This document shows, one piece after another, positions 54,620 to 63,479 of a stretch of 64,000 nucleotides of DNA. The notes under the pieces were generated by a model, which ran no database searches, was not told the origin of the DNA, and was given only the letters and a program-made list of their open reading frames with translations. Each line of letters begins with the position of its first letter. The stretch's first letter is position 1. Location of the stretch: positions 682,001-746,000 of the forward strand of contig NZ_JADZLQ010000002.1 of assembly GCF_015905305.1 (NCBI RefSeq), written 5' to 3'. A program made the translations under genes and the position numbers. The stretch is from Pinirhizobacter soli (lineage in GTDB: Bacteria > Pseudomonadota > Gammaproteobacteria > Xanthomonadales > Rhodanobacteraceae).

Positions 54620-54988
54620 ATGGCTAATTCCTTGCAGGGATGTCGAGTCCTCATCGTCGAGGACGAGCCCATGGTTGGCATGATGATCGAGGACATGCTC
54701 CGCGATCGCGGCTATGACATCGTCGGCGTGGCACCCAACCTGCCGGTGGCCCTGGAGCTTGCAAGTTCGCTGGAACTGGATGTGGCCATGCTGGATGTGA
54801 ACCTGGCCGGCGAGCGCTCCTTCGCGGTGGCCGACGTGCTGCGCCAACGGCGCATCCCCTTCATCTTCGCCACCGGTTACGGCTCGCCCGGAGTGGATCC
54901 GTCGTTCGCCGGGGTGAAGGTTCTGCACAAGCCGTTCGCCGGTGCGGATCTGGACGCTGCCTTGCACGATGCCTTGCGAGCCGCTTAG
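54620..54988 (+). CDS. Single-domain response regulator, FAT-GUY type
   Basis: A 122-residue receiver-only protein. The acidic pocket VLIVEDEP, phospho-acceptor Asp in VAMLDVNLAGE (about residue 56), PFIFATGYG and the Lys in VLHKPF complete the site. The FATGY signature marks the 'FAT GUY' receivers, often partners of HWE/HisKA_2 kinases. There is no output domain, so it acts by protein contact. No kinase is adjacent. Its stop overlaps that of a second, convergent receiver protein by four bases. Confidence 0.88.
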   Translation: MANSLQGCRVLIVEDEPMVGMMIEDMLRDRGYDIVGVAPNLPVALELASSLELDVAMLDVNLAGERSFAVADVLRQRRIPFIFATGYGSPGVDPSFAGVKVLHKPFAGADLDAALHDALRAA

Positions 54989-55401
54989 CCGGCCGAAATG
55001 ATTGCCCGTTCCAGCTCGCGCATGTCGTAGGGCTTGCTGACGATCACCGACTTGTCGTACGGCGCGGGAATTTCATCGTGCGGCAGGCCGGTGGCCAGCA
55101 CGAAACGAATGCCGCGCTCGTGCAACACGTCGACGATGGGGAAGGCATCGCGCCCATGCAGGTCCACGTCGACCACGGCGAAGTCCATGTCGGCGTCGCG
55201 TGCCAGCCTGACACCCTCGTCCAGGCTCTGCGCCGTGCCCGCAATGGCGTGCCCCAGGTGCAGGAGGGTTTCCTCCAGCGCCACGGCCAGGATGCTGTTG
55301 TCTTCAATGACGAGGACGCGCTTGCGCGAGGGTTCCACGTGCCTTGTGTCCTGCGAAAGGGTGCTGGATTCGAATGTAACTGAACGCGGGCGAGCCAGCA
55401 C
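54985..55401 (-). CDS. Single-domain response regulator
   Basis: A 138-residue receiver-only protein with VLVIEDNSILAVALEETLLHLG, phospho-acceptor Asp in FAVVDVDLHGRDAF, VLATGLP and the Lys in VIVSKPY. The VLATGLP segment looks like a degenerate FATGY motif, so it is a distant sister of the convergent neighbour at 54620-54988. The start is GTG at 55401, with AAGGA nine bases upstream; a GTG at 55338 is possible and would remove a 21-residue tail rich in Ser/Arg. The target is unknown. Confidence 0.85.
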   Translation of the reverse strand: MLARPRSVTFESSTLSQDTRHVEPSRKRVLVIEDNSILAVALEETLLHLGHAIAGTAQSLDEGVRLARDADMDFAVVDVDLHGRDAFPIVDVLHERGIRFVLATGLPHDEIPAPYDKSVIVSKPYDMRELERAIISAG

Positions 55402-55453
55402 CTGATTTTTTCCTTCGGACAGGAAATACCCCCGGGGCCTGGCGTACCCGTTG

Positions 55454-56491
55454 CTAGGGCATGCCCGCGCCGGGACCCGACGAAGGCGGGTGCGGCAGCT
55501 TCGGAGCGGGGGGTGTGGTCAATGCCATGGCGTTGCCCGGTTGCGTAGCCGCCACCGCAGCCGCAGCCATCGGGAGGGCAGCGGGCTCGGCCGGACCCAG
55601 AGCCTGGGCCATCTCGGGCTCTGCAGCGGCCTGGGCGGCAGCCTCGGTCATGACCACGATGCTGATGCGGCGGTTCTTCGGGCTGGTTGGATCGGCCTTG
55701 TCGAAGGGCACGGCCTCGGCCAGGCCCACCACGCGCGTCACCTTCTCCACTGGCATGCCGCCGTCCAGCAGGGCGCGGCGCGCGGCATTGGCGCGATCGG
55801 CCGAGAGCTCCCAGTTGCCGTAATGAGCCGTGCCATCGGTGCCTGAGTACGGCGTGGCGTCGGTATGGCCGGAGATGCTGATGCGGTTGGGCACCTGGTC
55901 GACGAAGCCCGCCAGTTCGTGGAGGATCTGCACGGTATAGGGCTTGAGCGTGGCGCTGCCGGTATCGAACATGGCCCGGTTCTGCTTGTCGATGATCTGG
56001 ATGCGCAGGCCTTCGGAGGTGATGTCCAGCAGTAGCTGGTCCTTGAACGGCGCCAGCGCCTGGCTGCGTTCGAGCGCTGCATTCAAATCCTTGCGCAGGG
56101 CATCCAGGCGGGCCTTGTCGAGCTCCTTGGCAAACTTGGTTTCATCGCCGGGCGCCTGCTTGCCCGGGGGCGCCTGGCGGTAGTCCTTGCCCTGGCCATG
56201 GTTGATGTCCATGGCTCCGCCAAGCTTGATCATGCTGTTGCTGGCGCCGCCCGGGCCCATGCTGCCCGGCGTCGCGGACATGGAACTGCCGGGCGTCATC
56301 GACGGATTCTTGAAGTAGTCGCTGATCGCCGCCTTCTGCTCGCGCGTGCCCACGCCCATGATCCACATGACCAGGAAGAAGGCCATCATCGCGGTGACGA
56401 AGTCGGCATAGGCGACCTTCCAGGCACCGCCGTGGTGGCCGTGCCGTGCCTTCTTCCGTCGCCTGACGATGATGATCTCAGGCTCGGACAT
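55454..56491 (-). CDS. motB: Flagellar stator protein MotB
   Basis: Stator subunit that couples ion flow to flagellar rotation and anchors to peptidoglycan, 345 residues. The N-terminal TM block AYADFVTAMMAFFLVMWIMG contains the ion-binding D30; a plug/linker region rich in Gly, Ser and Met follows (about 60-110), and the OmpA-like peptidoglycan domain has ISGHTDATPYSG and NWELSADRANAARRALLDGG. The C-terminal 40 residues are Ala/Pro-rich. It starts within the motA stop (TGATG). Proton rather than Na+ coupling is expected by family. Confidence 0.95.
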   Translation of the reverse strand: MSEPEIIIVRRRKKARHGHHGGAWKVAYADFVTAMMAFFLVMWIMGVGTREQKAAISDYFKNPSMTPGSSMSATPGSMGPGGASNSMIKLGGAMDINHGQGKDYRQAPPGKQAPGDETKFAKELDKARLDALRKDLNAALERSQALAPFKDQLLLDITSEGLRIQIIDKQNRAMFDTGSATLKPYTVQILHELAGFVDQVPNRISISGHTDATPYSGTDGTAHYGNWELSADRANAARRALLDGGMPVEKVTRVVGLAEAVPFDKADPTSPKNRRISIVVMTEAAAQAAAEPEMAQALGPAEPAALPMAAAAVAATQPGNAMALTTPPAPKLPHPPSSGPGAGMP

Positions 56492-57345
56492 CAGCGTGCG
56501 CCCTTGAGGTGGCCTTCAAGATTGACGAACGTCGGTCGGGTCAGCGAGGACAGCGTCTTGCGTCCGAACTCCACCGCGACCATCGGGTTGTAGCCGCGCA
56601 GGCTAGACAGCAAAGCCACCTTCACGCACTCGAAGGCCTTGCCGTCTTCCTGTGCGCGAGCCTCCATGGCCGCGGCGAGCGGCCCAACGAAACCATAGCT
56701 GAGCAGGATGCCAAGGAATGTCCCCACCAGCGCGCCGGCGATGTGCTCACCGATGCGGGAGGTATCGCCGCCCAGCTGCGACATGGTGGTGACGATACCC
56801 AGCACCGCGGCGACGATACCGAAGCCCGGCAGGGCGTCGGCCACCTTGGCCACCGCCAGGCCCGGCGCCTCGGCCTGGGCATGGTGGGTTTCCAGCTCCA
56901 CGTCCAGCAGGGCTTCGAGCTCGTGCGGATTCATGTTTCCGCCAACGATCAGGCGCAGGCAGTCGGTGGTGAAATCGATCAGGTGATGCTCGCGGATCAG
57001 CCGGGGATACGCCGAAAAAATCGGACTGCTGGCGGGATCTTCGATGTGTGCCTCGAGCGCCAACAGGCCTTCCTTGCGCATGGCGCTGAAAAGGTCGTAC
57101 AGCATGGACAACAGGTCGATGTAGTCTTGCTTGCCGTAGGCAGGACCCTTGAACAGGCCCGTCAGGCCACGCAGGGAACCCTTCACCACCGACGGTGGAT
57201 TGGCCACGATGAAGGCGCCGATGGCGCCGCCAAAAATGATCAGGAACTCGTAGGGTTGCCACAGCGCCATCAGATTGCCGTGCGAGAGCAGATACCCGCC
57301 CAGCACGCTGATCATGACGACGATGGTTCCGATGATGACAAACAT
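56491..57345 (-). CDS. motA: Flagellar stator protein MotA
   Basis: Inner-membrane stator subunit of 284 residues with four TM helices and a large cytoplasmic loop. The first helix MFVIIGTIVVMISVLGGYLLSHGN, the loop RVI-type charged segment (RLIREHHLIDFTTDCLRLIVGGNMNPHELEALLDVELE), and GFGIVAAVLGIVTTM with LGTFLGILLSYGFVGPLA are typical. AGGG precedes the ATG at 57345, and a sigma-28 promoter stands upstream, so a longer start at 57372 would conflict with its transcript start. Confidence 0.95.
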   Translation of the reverse strand: MFVIIGTIVVMISVLGGYLLSHGNLMALWQPYEFLIIFGGAIGAFIVANPPSVVKGSLRGLTGLFKGPAYGKQDYIDLLSMLYDLFSAMRKEGLLALEAHIEDPASSPIFSAYPRLIREHHLIDFTTDCLRLIVGGNMNPHELEALLDVELETHHAQAEAPGLAVAKVADALPGFGIVAAVLGIVTTMSQLGGDTSRIGEHIAGALVGTFLGILLSYGFVGPLAAAMEARAQEDGKAFECVKVALLSSLRGYNPMVAVEFGRKTLSSLTRPTFVNLEGHLKGAR

Positions 57346-57375
57346 GAGCCCTGCCCTTGGGTCGCTACCCACGGC

Positions 57376-57402
57376 TTATCGGCTCCAGGCATGAAAAGTT
57401 GA
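57376..57402 (-). promoter_or_regulatory. Sigma-28 (FliA) promoter of motAB
   Basis: On the minus strand TCAACTTT, an 11-nt spacer and GCCGATAA match the FliA consensus TAAAGTTT-N11-GCCGATAA; the -10 is perfect. The -10 begins 31 bases upstream of the motA ATG, implying a short leader. motAB are late, FliA-dependent genes in enteric bacteria. Confidence 0.82.
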
Positions 57403-57434
57403 GGCTGCGCTTGTGCGCTGCGGCACGCCCGGGG

Positions 57435-57680
57435 TCAGTCCTCGGCGGCGATGCGCTCGAGCGACGAATTCAGCCACTGGGCGTGGTTGAAGCCGCGGGC
57501 CATGGCCCGCTCAATGGCCACTTCGCGATCGTCGAAAGTTTCCAGCAGGGAAATCATCACGAAGTACTTTTTGCCTGCCGCAGGCAGGCGCTCGACGATA
57601 TAGGCGCTTTTGAAGCACCCCGCCGATACTTCGTTGCAGCGGATTTGCACTGCGTAATTTCCAACGATGCGCCGTCTCAT
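57435..57680 (-). CDS. Small conserved-looking hypothetical protein (81 aa)
   Basis: An 81-residue soluble protein I do not recognise. It opens with a basic MRRRIVGNYAVQIRCNEVSAGCFKSAYIV, continues GKKYFVMISLLETFDDREVAIERAMARGFNHAQWLNSSLERIAAED, i.e. an alpha/beta layout with two cysteines (C15, C22) and an acidic helix. A good ribosome site (GAAGG) and TTGCAT-N18-TATAAC upstream support expression. It sits between secF and motA but appears to be its own unit. Confidence 0.65.
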   Translation of the reverse strand: MRRRIVGNYAVQIRCNEVSAGCFKSAYIVERLPAAGKKYFVMISLLETFDDREVAIERAMARGFNHAQWLNSSLERIAAED

Positions 57681-57711
57681 GATCTGCCTTCAAAGCGGCC
57701 CGTTGGGCTCA

Positions 57712-57741
57712 GTTATAACGCCGCTTCCCGCAGCCATGCAA
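57712..57741 (-). promoter_or_regulatory. Candidate sigma-70 promoter of the 81-aa gene
   Basis: On the minus strand TTGCAT (57736-57741) and TATAAC (57712-57717) are 18 bp apart; the -10 lies 32 bases from the ATG. Both hexamers fit the housekeeping consensus moderately well. Confidence 0.5.
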
Positions 57742-57836
57742 TGCCAGCCTTCCGCCATAGGCAAAGCGGCCGGTATGCGCGTTATCGGCACGAGGTGCCG
57801 ATCGCTTGAACACCCGCACCGCCCTGGTACTTACGC

Positions 57837-58802
57837 TCAAGGCCGGCGGGCGAGCTCCGGATTGTCCTTGGTGACGGGCATGAGGTCTTTCTTGGAAACC
57901 CCAAGCCACAGCAGGATGGGGCTGGCAATGAAGATCGACGACAGCGTACCCACCACGATGCCGATCAGCATGGTGATGGCAAAGCCGTGGACGACCGGGC
58001 CGCCGATGAAGTACAGCGCCGCCATGGTGATGCCGGTGAACAGGGAGGTGATGATGGTTCTGGACAGCGTGCTGTTGATCGAACGGTTGAGCACTTCTTC
58101 CGGGGTAGCATTGCGGCTGGCCCGGAACAGCTCGCGGACGCGGTCGAACACCACCACCTTGTCGTTGATCGAATAACCCACCACCGCCAGCACCGAGGCG
58201 AGCACGGTGAGGTCGAACTCGCGCCGGGTGAGCGCGAAGATGCCCAGGGTAAGCAGCACGTCGTGTACTTCGGTGGCGAGCGCAGCGATGGCGAAGCGCC
58301 GTTCGAAGCGGATCCACAGGTAGCCCATGATGCCGATGATGACGAAGATCATCGCGATGTAACCGTCGTTGCGCAGTTCCTCGCCCACCTGGGCACCGAC
58401 GAAGGAGCGATCCTTCACCGTGGCATCGGGGCGCGAGGCTTTCAGCGCCGCCAGGATCTCATCGCGCACCTTGTCCGCGCGCTTGTCGGCCGGGAGGTTC
58501 GCACCGGCTTCGTCCACCACGCGGATGGGCAGCTTGATCTGCAGGCCGTTGGCACCGCCCACCGGCACCACCACCGCATCGTCGAAGTGCGCGTTCACCA
58601 ATGCCTGGCGAACATCGGATACTTCCACGGGGCTGCTATAGGCCACCTGCACGGAAAGTCCGCCGGTGAAGTCCAGGCCGTAGTTGAAGCCGCGCACGGC
58701 GACCAGGATGACGGACGCGATGACCAGCACTACTCCCAGGCCTACCGTGAACTTGCGCAGGCCCAGGAAGTTGAAGTTCGAATTGTGGTTGAAGATTTCC
58801 AT
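57837..58802 (-). CDS. secF: Protein translocase subunit SecF
   Basis: RND-superfamily membrane subunit of 321 residues that with SecD uses proton motive force to help release translocated proteins on the periplasmic side. Six TM helices, the first followed by GLDFTGGLSVQVAY, the periplasmic domain with GAQVGEELRNDGYIAM, and RVRELFRASRNATPEEVLNRSINSTLSRTIITS in the cytoplasmic/TM junction are family hallmarks. It is 12 nt after secD and last in the operon. No terminator is evident in the following 156 bases. Confidence 0.97.
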   Translation of the reverse strand: MEIFNHNSNFNFLGLRKFTVGLGVVLVIASVILVAVRGFNYGLDFTGGLSVQVAYSSPVEVSDVRQALVNAHFDDAVVVPVGGANGLQIKLPIRVVDEAGANLPADKRADKVRDEILAALKASRPDATVKDRSFVGAQVGEELRNDGYIAMIFVIIGIMGYLWIRFERRFAIAALATEVHDVLLTLGIFALTRREFDLTVLASVLAVVGYSINDKVVVFDRVRELFRASRNATPEEVLNRSINSTLSRTIITSLFTGITMAALYFIGGPVVHGFAITMLIGIVVGTLSSIFIASPILLWLGVSKKDLMPVTKDNPELARRP

Positions 58803-58814
58803 GTGTGTCTCCCC

Positions 58815-60695
58815 TTAGACCGACAGCGTCTTGAGCTTGCGGCCGCCGTGGATCAGGGCAGTGATCGCGTGGGTCACCGTGACGGAGGTGAACATTGACG
58901 TGAGGATGCCGATGAACAGCGTGACGCCGAAGCCGCGGATGGGACCGGAGCCCATGGTCATCAGGCCAAGCGCCGCCAGCAGATGGGTGACGTTGGCGTC
59001 CAGGATGGTGGCCCAGGCTTTCTCGTAGCCGGCGCGAATCGAGGCCAGCGGCGTGGAGCCGTTGCGCAGTTCCTCGCGGATGCGTTCGCAGATCAGCACG
59101 TTGGCGTCGATCGCCATGCCCAGGGTAAGCACGATACCGGCGATGCCCGGCATGGTCAGGGTGACCCCGATCAGCGACATCACGGCCATAAGCAGGATCA
59201 GGTTGAAGAACAAGGCCACGTCGGCGACCAGACCGAACAACTTGTAATAGAAGGCCGCCGCCAGCAGCACCAGGCCCAGGCCGATCAGCACCGCCTGCAC
59301 GCCCTTCTGGATGTTGTCGGCGCCAAGGCTCGCACCGATCACGCCTTCTTCGACGATATCGGTGGGGGCCGCCAGCGCGCCACCCTTGAGCAGCAGCGCA
59401 AGGTCGCTGGCCTCGGTGGGACTGGCAAGGCCGGTGGTCTGGAAATTCTTGCCCAGGGTGGAATTGATCGTGGCGTAGTTGATCACACGCTCGGAGGTAC
59501 GCGCGGTGCGCACTTCCTTGCCATCGACCACCTTGGTATCGGTGACGCGCTCGGCGTAGACCACCGCCATCGGCTTACCCACGTGGGCGGAGCTGAAGTC
59601 GGTCATCTTGCGGGCGCCGGCGGAGTTAAGCACCACGTCGACCTTGGGCGTGCCGGTCTGCTGGTCGAAACCGGAGGCGGCGTCGCTAAGTTCATCGCCG
59701 GTGACGATGATCTTCTTCGACACCAGGTACGGCTCGCCGTGATTGCCCAGCACCAGGTTGGCATCGGGCGGGATGTTGCCGGTGCGCTGGGCGTCCTGCG
59801 CACGCGGGTCGGAAGGATTTGCCAGGCCCTCGCGGTACTGCAGGGTTGCCACTGCGCCGAGCAGTTTCTTCGCTTCCGCGGTGTCCTGGACGCCTGCCAG
59901 TTCCACCACGATGCGGTTATCGCCCTGCTGCTGGATCAACGGCTCGCTCACGCCCAGCGCGTTGACGCGGTTGCGCAAGGTGGTGAGGTTCTGGCGGATG
60001 GTCGACTGCGCCAGCTCGCGCAGTTTGTCGGGCTTCACCGTGGCGTTGAGCACGAAGCGGTCGCCGGTGTTGTTGCCGTTGACGAGGATCAGATCGGGGT
60101 GGTCCAGCGCGATGGCGCTGCTGGCCGCGTCGCGGTCGGCATCGCTCTTCAGGATGATGCCGATGCCGGCGCCACGGCCATTGCGGGCGACCGACTCGTA
60201 ACGGATGTTCTTGTCACGCAGCAGGCTGCGGACATCGTCCGCGTAGGTGGTTTCGAGCTTGTCCTGCACGCTGTTCTGGTCCACTTCCATCAGGAAGTGC
60301 ACACCGCCTTGCAGGTCCAGGCCCAGCGGCATGGCGCCGGCATGGATCGCGCCCAGCCACGAAGGCACGTTGGAGGCAAGGTTCAGCGCCACGATGTAGC
60401 CATCGCCCAGCACCGGACGCACGGCATCGGCTGCCTTGTCGCGGCTTTCGGCATCGGGGAATTTCATCAGCATGCGCTGGGCGACCAGGTCGACCTGGAC
60501 GTCGGTCACGGCGAGCTTGTTCTGGTCCAGGATGCCCTGCACCTTCGACTTCAGCGCATCGTCGACCACCTGACCGCGGTTGGGCGCGATCTGCAACGCG
60601 GGCGAAGGCTTGAACACGTTCGGCAGCGCATAGATCACGCCGAAGATCAGGACCAACACCACCAACGCGTACTTCCAGCGTGGAAAATCACTCAT
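58815..60695 (-). CDS. secD: Protein translocase subunit SecD
   Basis: Partner of SecF, 626 residues from the ATG at 60695, which has AGGGA ten bases upstream (a TTG three codons earlier is less likely). TM1 is followed by a large periplasmic P1 region (to about residue 440), with GLDLQGGVHFLMEVD and the SecD family motif near residue 110, then five TM helices with GMAIDANVLICERIREELRNG, the conserved helix-4 Asp/Arg block. Length and order, yajC-secD-secF, are those of other gammaproteobacteria. Confidence 0.97.
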   Translation of the reverse strand: MSDFPRWKYALVVLVLIFGVIYALPNVFKPSPALQIAPNRGQVVDDALKSKVQGILDQNKLAVTDVQVDLVAQRMLMKFPDAESRDKAADAVRPVLGDGYIVALNLASNVPSWLGAIHAGAMPLGLDLQGGVHFLMEVDQNSVQDKLETTYADDVRSLLRDKNIRYESVARNGRGAGIGIILKSDADRDAASSAIALDHPDLILVNGNNTGDRFVLNATVKPDKLRELAQSTIRQNLTTLRNRVNALGVSEPLIQQQGDNRIVVELAGVQDTAEAKKLLGAVATLQYREGLANPSDPRAQDAQRTGNIPPDANLVLGNHGEPYLVSKKIIVTGDELSDAASGFDQQTGTPKVDVVLNSAGARKMTDFSSAHVGKPMAVVYAERVTDTKVVDGKEVRTARTSERVINYATINSTLGKNFQTTGLASPTEASDLALLLKGGALAAPTDIVEEGVIGASLGADNIQKGVQAVLIGLGLVLLAAAFYYKLFGLVADVALFFNLILLMAVMSLIGVTLTMPGIAGIVLTLGMAIDANVLICERIREELRNGSTPLASIRAGYEKAWATILDANVTHLLAALGLMTMGSGPIRGFGVTLFIGILTSMFTSVTVTHAITALIHGGRKLKTLSV

Positions 60696-60752
60696 GCCTT
60701 GCAATTCCCTGTAGGCCGGGGCCCAGGCCCCGGCTGGATCTGGACGGGTGGA

Positions 60753-61094
60753 TCAGAGGCCTTTCAGCGTGCCCTTGGGCAGCACCTGGGACACGGCGCC
60801 CTTCTGCAGCTTGACCTTCACATTGGGGGCCACTTCGACCGACAGGTACTGCTCGCCGACTTCGTCGATACGGCCGGCAATGCCGCCGTTGGTGACCACT
60901 TCATCGCCCTTGGCCAGGTTCGACAGCAGGTTGCGATGCTCCTTCTGGCGCTTCTGCTGCGGACGGATCATGAAGAAATACATGAAGCCGAACATCAGCA
61001 CGATCAGCACCAGCGGGGACAGACCCAGCGCGCTGCCCGCGCCAGCGGCGGGAGCGGCGGCCTGGGCCACGACGGAAGTCAGGAAATTCATCAT
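60753..61094 (-). CDS. yajC: Preprotein translocase accessory subunit YajC
   Basis: Single-TM protein of 113 residues that binds SecDF. The TM helix is LSPLVLIVLMFGFMYFFMIRPQQKRQKEHRNLL, followed by a small soluble SH3-like domain GDEVVTNGGIAGRIDEVGEQYLSVEVAPNVKVKLQKGAV. The first of two ATGs (61094) is used; both fit. It lies between tgt and secD in the usual order. The segment TSVVAQAAAPAAGAGSA before the helix is low-complexity. Confidence 0.95.
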   Translation of the reverse strand: MMNFLTSVVAQAAAPAAGAGSALGLSPLVLIVLMFGFMYFFMIRPQQKRQKEHRNLLSNLAKGDEVVTNGGIAGRIDEVGEQYLSVEVAPNVKVKLQKGAVSQVLPKGTLKGL

Positions 61095-61216
61095 CAGTAC
61101 TCGCAAGTTGCGGCGGCAACAGGAAAAACTGCCACCGACAGGTAAAAGGCCGGTGATTATGCCATGCGGGTGAGTCAAACGTGATGTTTGGACGCCGCAA
61201 CAGCCGGCCAGTTCCG

Positions 61217-62353
<1,137 letters not shown>

Positions 62354-62381
62354 TTATCAGGCGCAGGCCCGGCCCAAGGAT

Positions 62382-63416
62382 CTAAGCGCCCTTGCCGGGC
62401 CAGACCAGCATGGCGTCGCCATAGGAGAAGAAGCGGTAACGCTCCTGCACGGCATACCGGTACGCATCGAGGATGAACTCGCGGCTGGTCAGGGCGGACA
62501 CCAGCATCAGCAGGGTCGACTGCGGCAGGTGGAAATTGGTGATGAGCCCGTCGATGCTGGTGATGCGGTAGCCCGGGAAGATGAAGATCTGCGTCTCGCC
62601 GGCAAAGGGATGCAGGCGACCTTCAACCGTGGCGCTTTCCAGCGCCCGGACCACGGTGGTGCCCACCGCGACCACGCGGCCCCCGGCGGCGCGGGTGCGG
62701 CGGATCTTCTCCACCAGTTCGGCACCGACATTGAGCCATTCGCGGTGCATCACGTGGTCGGTAATGTCTTCCGCGCGCATCGGCTGGAAGGTGCCGGCGC
62801 CCACGTGCAAGGTGACATAGCCGAAGTCCACGCCACGTTCGGCCAGACGGCCCAGCAGGCCTTCATCAAAATGCAGGCCCGCGGTGGGCGCCGCAACGGC
62901 GCCGGGCTCGCGGGCGAAAACCGTCTGGTAGCGGGTGGTGTCTTCCTGCCCGGGCCTGCGCTCGATATACGGCGGCAGGGGCATTTCCCCCAGGCGCAGC
63001 AGGATCTTCTCCAGCGGTTCGTGGCTCTCAAAGCGTAGGCGAAAGAACTCGCCCTCGCGACCGAGCACGGTCACCGCGCTGCCGTCGGCCAGGACGATGC
63101 GGCCGCCTTCCTTCGGCTTCTTGCTTACCCCCAGTTGCGCCCGAGCCTCGTGCGTGCCGGTAACGCGCTCGATCAGGATCTCCACCGCGCCTCCGGATTC
63201 CTTATGGCCGAAGAGGCGGGCCGGCAACACGCGGGTGTCGTTGAAGACCAGCAGGTCGCCCGGCTGGAGCATGCCGGGCAGTTCCCGGAACTGGCGGTTC
63301 TGCCGCGTACCCGCGCCGCGGTCGAGCACCAGCAACCGGCTGGCCGAGCGTTCGGCCAGGGGCGATTGCGCGATCAGCGCGTTGGGCAGGTCGAAATCGA
63401 AATCGGATTTCTTCAA
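62382..63416 (-). CDS. queA: S-adenosylmethionine:tRNA ribosyltransferase-isomerase QueA
   Basis: Converts preQ1 in tRNA to epoxyqueuosine using the ribosyl part of SAM. The 344-residue product has FDLPNALIAQSPLAERSASRLL at the start, LLVFNDTRVLPARLFG, PLPPYIERRPGQEDTTRYQTVFAREPGAVAAPTAGLHF (central catalytic block) and GTFQPMRAEDI. The start is a TTG at 63416, as no ATG or GTG lies in frame nearby and family alignment begins here; no good ribosome site precedes it. Translation is therefore probably weak. Confidence 0.95.
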   Translation of the reverse strand: MKKSDFDFDLPNALIAQSPLAERSASRLLVLDRGAGTRQNRQFRELPGMLQPGDLLVFNDTRVLPARLFGHKESGGAVEILIERVTGTHEARAQLGVSKKPKEGGRIVLADGSAVTVLGREGEFFRLRFESHEPLEKILLRLGEMPLPPYIERRPGQEDTTRYQTVFAREPGAVAAPTAGLHFDEGLLGRLAERGVDFGYVTLHVGAGTFQPMRAEDITDHVMHREWLNVGAELVEKIRRTRAAGGRVVAVGTTVVRALESATVEGRLHPFAGETQIFIFPGYRITSIDGLITNFHLPQSTLLMLVSALTSREFILDAYRYAVQERYRFFSYGDAMLVWPGKGA

Positions 63417-63479
63417 AGGAGGACTAAACCGCGGGGACTGGACGCGATTATCGCCTGTCCATGCGATACCTGCGCGTGA

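Noticed and set aside
58983-61145. A 720-codon plus-strand open frame
   Set aside because: It mirrors secD and yajC antisense and has the compositional look of a GC-driven shadow.
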